Shown: positions 55,262-64,000 of the stretch, in pieces
Layout of the letters: the number at the start of each line of letters is the position of its first letter
Numbering within the stretch: position 1 is the first letter of the stretch
Source: Toxonevra muliebris
Lineage: Eukaryota; Arthropoda; Insecta; Diptera; Pallopteridae
DNA: 64,000 nucleotides
Direction: 5' to 3'
NCBI GenBank assembly: GCA_963691655.1
Contig: OY829329.1
Coordinates: 13,220,708-13,284,707, forward strand
Translations under genes and position numbers: made by a program
The notes under the pieces: generated by a model
What the model was told of the DNA's origin: nothing
The model's input: only the letters and a program-made list of their open reading frames with translations
Database searches by the model: none

Positions 55262-55670
55262 AGCATTTCACTTTTCGATGTGCTACAAAAGAGCGAGTAA
55301 GCAAAGTCAACTCTTTCAAGAACAATACGAACATTACTCTCTCCCCTTCTCTCTCTCATATTTATGTATGTATTTGCACTAAAAGAATTTGAAAAACAAC
55401 ACTACTAATAATAACTGTAAATTCTTTTGAACTCATTCACTCGCTAATTTTTGATGAGAGTGAGAGAGCCGACGCTTCGGCTCTGCTTGTATTGCATATA
55501 ACCAATTCAAGTACAAAAAATGTATGCATATAAAAACAGTTCGATCACGATATCAACTCTCTCATTATCTACTTATATACTCAATGATACTCTCTTTCTG
55601 TCATATTCAAAAGGGACAATAAGAATTTCTTAGGAGTAAACCCAATAGAAGAAACAACAACAAAACACGA
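55262..55670 (+). repeat. GAGA-rich dispersed repeat, copy 3
   Basis: CTCTCATATTTATGTATGTA, TTGCACTAAAAGAATTTGAA, CGATCACGATATCAACTCTC and a closing ACCCAATAGAAGAAACAAC correspond to copies 1 and 2. The match to copy 1 (reverse complement) continues to the very end. Confidence 0.65.
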
Positions 55671-58224
55671 ATTCTAAACATTTATATTTTCAATTTTTGA
55701 TTACATTCACGAACTTTAATTTAATATATTTTGTTTTTAATTTAAAATAAATCAAAGTGAATTTTCTTGTGATCAAAATTCATCCAGAGGTGCCTTTAAA
55801 CTTAAAAAGAAAATAATATATTTATTCTACATGAAATGCATGAAATTTTTATCCGATCTTTGAATCCGCTAGCGGTATGTATAGTAGTTAAACCCAGACA
55901 CTCTTCAGGAGCTGTATAAAAGAGGAAGAAAAAGAAACTTCCAAACACACCTTCTCTAATCAACATTAGCGCTTTAAAAATTATTAATTTATATGGGATT
56001 TCTAATTAATGTGAATTTGTTTCAGCTCCTATAATATTTGCATGACCAAACATCATGCTGAATGGGTTCATATATGCAGTTAAATGCAAACCAATTCAAT
56101 AATTTCATATAAACATTAAACATGAATGCTTATGATAGCTTAAATGCTTTATAAATAACAACAATGGAAATAGCAAAATATCAAAAACTACTACCATACA
56201 ACAAACAATAATAATAGCAACAACATTAATAATTATGTACAATAATAACAACAACAGCAACATTAATAATAATACATATTACATAGTATTTTTAATCTAT
56301 AAAGTCAAAAATTATTAATTTTTAGCCTTTTCACGCTGCACTGTGTATGTGAGAGTTTTGTTAAATGCACCAAAGCGAAAACAAAAAACAAAAAAAAAAA
56401 AAAATCTGCAAACCGCATGCAACATATCTATGTCTCTAAGGAAATATTTAATGAGCTGACTCTGAGATAAGCATCTAATGCGCTTCTTTTAGAAGTGAAA
56501 AATGTGAGTGCCGAAATCCAATTCAGTCTCGTATTTACGATAGACACACGTCAACGAAAAACCAACACAAAAAAGGAACTAAGTGAAGCAGTTTGTTTAC
56601 GGCACTGCCTTGATCAGTGAGCATCTATATGGCGGTTCCATTATTTTATTGTCGTGGAATACAAGGTCATGATGTTTAACTGATTAAAATCTGTGGGTAA
56701 GTGTATTTTAAATTTTTATTAATTTATTTTTGAGGTCCTACATCGACAATTGTTTTTATAATATAAGAATTTCTTCAAATTAAACATGCATGCTTTGTTT
56801 GAAAATCACTTTTACGAAAGAGACGATTTAAAACCTCATCTACTTCTAAATATAAAAAATTCGCTCTTTTGCCGCATAAAAAGATGCGCTTTAAAGTTTC
56901 CCTGATTCTGATGCACATCTTACTGCCCCTGGGATACAACATTTACTTACACTACCATACTTTCGCAGTCACATACACCCATCCTCTCACTGGATGTGCG
57001 TGTGCTCGAATTGCGATAATAAACGCACACACATATACACTCTGAGAGACACGGACACAAACGCATAAAACGAGCGCGTTTTAAAGCTGCGCGCATTATT
57101 TTATTTTTTTTTGTTGCATTCAAATCCGCATTCGCATTTAATTTCATTGCGTTTCATTTTGTTGTAAGCATTTTTATTAATTTTTGTTATTGTTGTTGCT
57201 GTTTTATATTCGCCATTCACTTTTAAGCAATGCAACAAAAATTCAACAAATTCAATTAAACAATTCTTTCGTTCTTTCTTTCGTTCTACTCGGTGTTTGT
57301 GTTTATTTGTTGTTGTTTTTGTTTTTGTCGTTTGTGTCATAATCGCGTGTAATGCGAACATATGTGGGCGTGTTAAATGATGTTTTTTTTTTTTTTTTTT
57401 TTTAAATTATCATTTCGAAAATATTTATAGACACATAAATTTTATGCACATACACAAACAAACGGATTAAAAAGTTAGTAAATTAAAGCGCATTTTGTTG
57501 ACATTAAAATTAAATTAATTATAGGTAATTATTTTATGATGGTGTTAATAAAAATACATGTTTATGTATTGTCATTTGCTTGGATTTGTAGGTATGCAGG
57601 TAATTTAAACCACAAATTAAAATCAAATATGTTTTTATATATGTTGCAAGTGAGTGATTTCAATTCAAATCATTTGAGTGTGTTTAAAGGTTTAAGGGTG
57701 AAAGTTCTAGGAAGTTGGTATTTCATTCATTCGAATACATTCAATAGAAATTGGATAGAAAATATCACATTCGATCGATCAATTACCATCTTTTCGAATT
57801 CCTGGGCAGTCCTCAGATTTTGAAAACGTCTAAGCAAACGTGGGAATGCCTAGATCAAATTCAATCAAGTCAAGATTTTAAGTTATAGACAACCTGCGAT
57901 TATTTTCGATAAATATTTTTCATTGTTTATGAAGCTGGTTTAAAATTTTCCAATCCATAAAAAATTCCATTTTGATTGAAATTTGTCTTCCTGGTTTTTA
58001 AAGGGAAGAACACGGTTTGTTAATTAATAGTTCATCTGAATTCCTGGATAGTTTTAATGTGCTCATATTGGACTAGAGTGGACTTCTTTTATAGTTCAAA
58101 ATCTTGTCAGTATGAGTAAGTTTTTGTTTTTTTTTTATGGTATAACCATTTTGAATTATCCCAACCAAAATTTATTATAATTCATATTCCCACATATGCA
58201 TAGAATAGTTCGAACTGATCAACA
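55671..58224. other. Intergenic DNA, no gene seen
   Basis: Contains AAC/AAT trinucleotide-rich sequence (56155-56275) and long T runs. About 56930-57360 is less AT-rich (GCGCGTTTTAAAGCTGCGCG near 57074) and might be the promoter or first exon of an unseen gene, but no frame supports it. A 95-residue frame at 57536-57823 has no recognisable motif. Confidence 0.5.
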
Positions 58225-60345
58225 AGTTCCTTTAAAATTTAAATAAAAATAATCCCAAATTTTTGTGAGATATTCTAAAATTTTTGAATTAATTTACTCC
58301 TCAATACCTATTCAATAATATCCAAGATATTCCAGTTATTATGTTCAAAGTGTTTGAATTGGTCACCAGATCCCTCCACCTGGCTGAACTCAACATTATC
58401 GATTTTCAAAAATTAATTAAAAATAGTAACAACTTAATATGAGATGTTTTGGAAACGCAGATCTAATCTACTCTTCAATACCTACTCATTGGTTACAAAA
58501 TGCCAGATTCTATGTTCGAAGTCTTTCAGCAGTCCAACAGATTCCTCTACCTAATTGCACCCAACATTGACGATTTTCAAAAACTAATTAAAAATAATAG
58601 CAAATTAATGTGAGATGTTCTTGAAATGCAAAACTAATTTACTTTTCAATACCTATCTTATGATAGCCGTGAAATTCCTGATTCTATGTTGAAAGTGTTT
58701 CAACTGTCCACCAGATTCATCTACCTAATTGCACCCAACTTTGACGATTTTCAAAAATTAATTAAAAATAATTGTTAATTAATATGAGATTTTTTAAAAA
58801 TGCAGAATTAATCTTCTCCTCAATACCTATTGACAGATATTTACGAGATGTCAGCTACTATGTTGAAAGTATTTCAACTGACCATCAGGTGATTCCTCCT
58901 GACTGCACTCAACTTATTAATTTTCAAAAAAAATTTAAAAATAATCGCAAACTTATATTTGATCTTTTAAAATCGCAGGAATAATTTTCACTTCAATACC
59001 TTTCTAAAAATACTCATGAGATCTCTGGTATTATGTTCAAAATGTTTCAAATGGTCACCAGATCTCTCCTCCATACTGCACCAAACATTTAAATTTTCAA
59101 AAATTATTCAAAAATAATTCCAAATTAATGTGAGATTCTCTGGAAATGCAGAACTAATCTAATTTTCAATATGTATCCAATATTAGTCATAAAATGTCTG
59201 ATTCTGTGTTCAAAATGTTTTAACTGCCTACCAAATTCCTCCACCAGACTGCACCCAAGATGTCGATTTTCAAAAATTAATTAAAAATAATTTCAAATTA
59301 CTCTGTGATATTCGAAAAATGCAGAATTATTTTATTTTTTAATAGCTATCCATTGATATCCACAAAGTGCCAGCTGCTGTGTTGAAAATATTTCAAACAG
59401 ATCATCAGGTTCCACTTACTAATTGCACTCAACTTGCTAATTTTCAAAAAATATTTAAAAACAATCGCAAACTAATATTTAATATTTTAAAATCGCAAAA
59501 ATAATTTTGACTTTAATACCTTTCCAACAATACTCATGAGATCTCCAAGTGTTCCAAATGGCCACCAGATCCTTCCTCCATATTGCACCCAACATATAAA
59601 TTTTCAAAAAATATTTAAAAACAATCGAAAAATATTATGAGATGTTCTAAATATGCAAAATTAATCTATTCTCCAATATCTAACTAATGGTAACCATAAT
59701 ATGCATATTTTTTTGTTGGAAATGTTTCAACTGCTCTCCAAATTCCTCCACTAGACTGCATCCAACATGTCGATTTTCAAAAAATATTTAAAAATAATTG
59801 CAAATTAATGGGAAATATTTTGAAAATGAAGAATAAATTAACTCTTCAATACCTATCAAATGATATATAATAAATGTGAGCTATTATGTTCAAAATGTTT
59901 CAACTGGCCACCAAGTTCCTCCACCAGACTGTATCCAACATGTCGATTTTCAAAAATCAATTAAAAATAATGGCAAATTAATATGAAATGTTTTTAAAAT
60001 GCTGAATTAATCATGTTTCCAATATCTATCTAATGATATCCATAAAATGTCTGTTTCTACGTCTGAAATGTTTCAACTGCCCACTATATTCATCCACCTT
60101 ACTGCAACCAGCATATTAATTTTCAAAAATTAATTAAAAATAATCGTAAATTGATTTTAGGAACTCTGAAAACGCAGAATTTATCTTCTTAATACCTTTC
60201 CAATGGTATTAGTAAGATAGCTGGAGTTTTATTGGAGCTGCTTCCACTAGACACCAGCTTTCTTCTCTTTACTTCCCAATTTTCCAAAAATATTTAAAAA
60301 TAGCCCCAAATTATTGTTTGATGTTTTAAAAATACACGATTAATT
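58225..60345. repeat. 173-bp tandem array, ~12 units
   Basis: An ATTTTCAAAAATTAATTAAA anchor recurs at 58401, 58572, 58746, 58919, 59092, 59265, 59439, 59599, 59772, 59945, 60118 and 60289, with periods of 160-174, mostly 173. Other blocks in each unit are TTCAATACCTAT, TCTATGTTCAAAATGTTTCA and CACCAGATTCCTCC. Units are considerably diverged. No open frame runs through it. Confidence 0.9.
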
Positions 60346-62609
60346 CAATCTTCAAGACAATCATCAAACAAATAGTAAAAATTTTGCTGACCACTATGGA
60401 AAATGTAAAGAAAACACTCAACAAACTGGGACTGTCTTCTCTTGGCTGAGATCCTGAGTTCACCCATGAATACATTTTTAGAATTTAAATGATTTTTTTT
60501 TTTTGTGATTTAAATTCACCACACATTTTTTTTTAACCAAAATAATTATGTCGCTTAATATATTTTAATACAAAAGCCAAATATCCTTTAAATAAATATA
60601 GTAGGTATAAATATAAACGATTATATTGTATTACAATTGTGTATATGTGCAGGGCTAATTAAATCTTCATAAACCTAAAATTAATGGCGAATTAAACATG
60701 CCCACAAAAAAGAAAAAAAAAAAAAACCGAAACAAAAGGAAAAACTTCTCCGTACAGAGCATTATCCTTTAAATGCTATAAAAATAAATCAAAACGCATG
60801 AAAGGATTTTGTTGTTTTTGTTTCGATTTGCTGTTGTTGTTGTTATTATGCTTTTGGTTTTCGCTTTTGTTTTTACGCAATGTCAGCAGAAATAAACGCA
60901 TGTTCCTCCTCCACTACGCAGCCATCTCTCACTCCCACCCCTCCCTCCCCCCATCTACATCAGTGAATGAATATTTTTGTCCACTATTATTTGGTTGAGT
61001 ATGTAGTTTAGAGTTACACATACATAGGTAATTTTATTTGCAATGCTATAATCCACTCCACTCTCTCTCTCCCTAACTCTCTTTCTCTCTTTCAATAACC
61101 CAGTAGTACTCTCCCAGGCACACATTGACATTGCACATAAAAGCGCCATGTCACACACGACGCAACAGCAGCTATGCAACAATTTATGGTCTCGCCGCTA
61201 TTTATTGAAAATTATTGTACTGAGATTTGTGTGTGATTTTGGCAATGATTGTGTGCGGCGTGTGTATGCGTGTGTGAGAGTGAGAGAAAGAGAATGCATA
61301 CGTACGTGTGCTATCAGGTTTTGTGATTTTGTGCGTATGTATGAATTCAGTTAATGCAAAATAAATTTGTTATTTTCAGCAGGCAACAGTTAACCTATCG
61401 CTTCTTTACAGCGTTTAGCTCATGCCACACCAATGCAATGCAACTCAATGTCGTTTCGACTGGCGCTAAAAATCGAAAAATCGTGTATAATTTATGTATC
61501 TATGCATTTGTAAATGGGTGTGGGAGTGTGCGTATCTGTCTCATTTGGGGATGGTGTTGGTATTTATGAGTATAGGTACCTCTGTTAGTTTAGTTAGATA
61601 GTTTAATTCTGTGGCGTATATCCAATTACATTATAAATTTCAACTTTCCATGGTTTGTCTGAATGTATTTAAGTACTTACATTTATAATTTTTGCTGCCA
61701 ATTAAATATGCAGAAGTAAACATTTTTGGAAAATTATTGAACAAAATTTTATTCCTTCTATATACTTATTTATAATAAAATTCATATAAGCAATTGCGAA
61801 CATGCTGCTCTGGTATTCATTTACACATTTTTCGTTCTTTTAAAATATTTTTTTTTTATTCATAACCGAAGAGCAAAGAATTTATGTTGAAAATCAAAAA
61901 TTAACCTGAAAGCGGATTCTACTTGGCAAAGTTAGAGCGAATCTTTTCGTTCATATTTATAATGCGTAAATCGAAACCGGAGCAAACTTTTCTCCCCAAA
62001 CTTGTAAATCAGTACAAAGAAGAGAATTGTCTCTGTAAGTCTCAGCTGGAAAAGAGCGTGAGCATAACCCAGTTGACCAAGCAACGAATGTTAAGCGAAA
62101 GTTCGCCTAAACTATCGCAAACGGGCTCAGAAACATTTTGCGGTCAAAAATACGAGCGTTGCATGAACATTCGCAAATGATCAAGCATAAATATGACAAA
62201 TAAAAAACTATAGGCAAGAGAGGCGACTAACGGTTTCTTTGACACACGACACAACAACAACAAAAACGAGCGTCGGAAGATCATGCGCTTAATGCACGTA
62301 AAATTGCTCGCAAACGGTCAGTTTGGGAGCTTGAATTTGGCATTGAAGAACAAAAGTTCGCAAAAGGCTCGCAAAAGGCTCGCTAATAATATATTTTGCG
62401 AGTGTCGTAAATGAAACTTTTGCTGCCACAAACTGAGCGACATACGATTCGTTTCCGGATCCGGTTGCTATAGTTTTGTCCGCAAAAGTTTCGCCAAACT
62501 CTCATAAACGATATCGTTTATGAAGATTTTGCCCACTGGGAAGCCAGACAATGATCAACCCTAGGTATTAGTTTTGAGAAATGAATCATCTAGATTCCGT
62601 TTGAGGAAG
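60346..62609. other. Intergenic DNA, no convincing gene
   Basis: About 60900-61580 is less AT-rich with (CT) and (GA) runs, but the short frames lack motifs. At 61923-62180 an 85-residue frame has no recognisable homology. A 20-bp perfect palindrome (CATAAACGATATCGTTTATG) lies at 62503-62522, and AAAGGCTCGC repeats nearby. Confidence 0.5.
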
Positions 62610-63015
62610 TTAAACCTCATCCTCTTTCTCATTATTTAGTTTAGGGACTACCCGTCGGTAGTCCCTACTTGTCGGGGGTGAATCTAGCAGTTCAGTTCTC
62701 GATTTGTTCCTGCTGTTCTGTTCTCCTTCTCTCTTTCGGTAGGGCGTAGCTTGATCATAATTCATGGAGCCTTTGTGCATGCCGTCTTTCATTTTCCCAC
62801 CGATTCGCATATCTGTGTGGTAAAATTCTCTATTGTTGGTGTCCTGCCAAAGGCTTGCCTCAGCGCCTCCTTCTCGTTTTTGAAGAATGCGCAATGAAAT
62901 AGCACATGCATCGGGTTTTGATTTCATTCGGACATGTTGGACATAATAGGTCATCGTTATGTCCGAATCTATGTCGGTACTCCTTAACCCATTAAGGACG
63001 AGCGGCAACCAAAGT
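62610..63015 (-). pseudogene. Non-LTR retrotransposon 3' end (R1-like?), second copy
   Basis: On the minus strand one frame reads CPNMSE stop NQNPMHVLFHCAFFKNEKEA, the Cys-His C-terminal motif found at the end of ORF2 in R1-like elements, then LRQAFGRTPTIENFTTQ. A 178-residue open frame in another phase is a shadow. Nucleotides near 62680-62740 match 24338-24412. Confidence 0.5.
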
Positions 63016-63021
63016 AGATAC

Positions 63022-64000
63022 CACCTTGACCAAAAAGTTCCCGGAATAACCACCGTGTGGCGATCCCATCGTTTCGATTTAAGTTTTATTTTTTTTGTTA
63101 AGTTGGTACATCTATTGTTGATATTTCCTTTATATCTTAGCGTCATAGCTTGACATTTGCAAAAGTTACGTAGCCAAGAGTATATCTATCTCTGTGTGTG
63201 TTGGCGATTTTTTACAATTTTAGAAATGGATTTAAGTTTGCAACAACGAACTTTTATTAAATTTTGCATAAAAAATGGATTTAATGGTGCGCGAACGTTG
63301 AAAATGTTGGAAAAGTGTTTCGGCAACAATTCTCTAAAGAAAACGGTCGTTTACCAGTGGCACGAGCGGTTCAAAAGTGGCCGCGAGTCAATCGAAGATG
63401 ATGAACGCAGTGGCAGACCAGCGACATCGAAAACCGACGAAAACATTGATAAAGTTAAAGAAATTTTGGTCAATAACCGCAAATTAACTAACAGAAAGAT
63501 AGCGGAGGACTTGAACACTGCCTATGGATCCGTTCAAGACATTTTGGTTAATGATTTAGGTTTCCGTCGTGTAGCAGCAAAGTTGGTGCCAAAAGACCTC
63601 AATTTCATGCAAAAAAGAGACCGTGTTGACGTCGCAAAAGACATGATTTACGAGGCTGAACCCGATCCCACATTCATCAAAAGGATCATTACTGGAGACG
63701 AGACGTGGGTTTATGAGTACGATACTCAATCCAGACATCAGGCAAGTGAATGGCGCTCACCAAATGAGTCAAAAAAGAAGGCAATGCTCACGGTTTTCAT
63801 GGATTACAACAGAATTTTTGCCAGAAGGCCAGACAGTCAACAAAGAGTATTATTCTGGGCATTATGAGACGTTTGCTTGAATCAATTCGCCGAAAGAGAC
63901 CAGAATTGTGGACAGAAAACTCGTGGATTTTGCACCATAGTAACGCACCATCGTAATTTTTTGACGAAAAATGCAACAAATACCATCCAACAGCCACCGA
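63022..64000 (+). mobile_element. Mariner element running off the right edge
   Basis: The left end is probably just after TA at 63020-63021; CCTTGACCAAAAAGTTCCCG resembles mariner ends with an AAAGTTCCCGG core. The right end lies beyond the window. It interrupts the non-LTR remnant to its left. A third mariner lineage. Confidence 0.65.
63226..64000 (+). pseudogene. Mariner transposase, frameshifted, partial
   Basis: From MDLSLQQRTFIKFCIKNGFN the frame holds an HTH (NRKIAEDLNTAYGSVQDILV), LVPKDLNFMQKRDRVDVAKD and IITGDETWVYEYD with the first catalytic Asp. A shift near 63805 breaks EFLPEGQTVNKEYYSG. At about 63935-63952 the second catalytic motif reads HHSNAPS instead of HHDNAP. The third motif is outside the window. 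Confidence 0.85.

Noticed and set aside
57536..57823. 95-residue plus-strand frame as a small gene
   Set aside because: No motif, no splice or promoter context, and AT-rich codon content like the flanks.
62610..63146. 178-residue minus-strand frame as a gene
   Set aside because: Another frame of the same strand encodes a recognisable non-LTR C-terminal motif, so this frame is a shadow within a dead retroelement.

Overview
This is one AT-rich stretch of an insect nuclear genome, most likely a higher dipteran. A tephritid fruit fly is my best guess: short GT-AG introns, abundant mariner/Tc1-type elements, RTE- and Jockey-type non-LTR remnants and many microsatellites fit, but nothing here fixes the species. 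There is one clear host gene; almost everything else is transposons, tandem arrays, or featureless AT-rich DNA.

Host gene (31039-48076, plus strand, seven coding exons): a Venus kinase receptor (VKR). It has a signal peptide, a Venus-flytrap domain resembling that of GABA-B receptors, one transmembrane helix, and an insulin-receptor-like tyrosine kinase with all catalytic motifs present. The exon phases join into a single frame of about 1341 residues. The roughly 350 residues before the Venus flytrap carry motifs, in the right order, of the bacterial glycine-betaine-binding OpuAC fold (residues ~80-418). If confirmed, the receptor carries two different nutrient-binding-type domains in series outside the cell. 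This is the most interesting point in the window.

Layout. 1-11.8 kb: MITEs (405-714, 7007-7268), GAGA-rich dispersed repeats and featureless DNA. 11.8-14.5 kb: a 24-bp minisatellite that appears to fill a decayed DNA transposon. 16-21.3 kb: a transposon nest of Jockey-like fragments, a DD37E element with a DD37D (maT) element inside it, and a 1.27-kb mariner. 23.8-26.9 kb: a non-LTR tail, a foldback element and a second kind of DD37E element. 29.2-29.6 kb: a dispersed repeat. 31-48 kb: the VKR gene; its long introns hold a MITE, two head-on RTE-like elements, another DD37E copy, a 77-bp minisatellite and a dead mariner. 48-64 kb: a Tc1-like element split by a hAT-type MITE with a perfect 8-bp target duplication, a second mariner copy, GAGA-rich repeats, a 173-bp tandem array (58.2-60.3 kb), a second copy of the non-LTR tail and a mariner running off the right edge.

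Every transposase or reverse transcriptase reading frame here carries at least one disabling change, so none is likely to be autonomous. No rRNA gene, convincing tRNA or CRISPR array was found.
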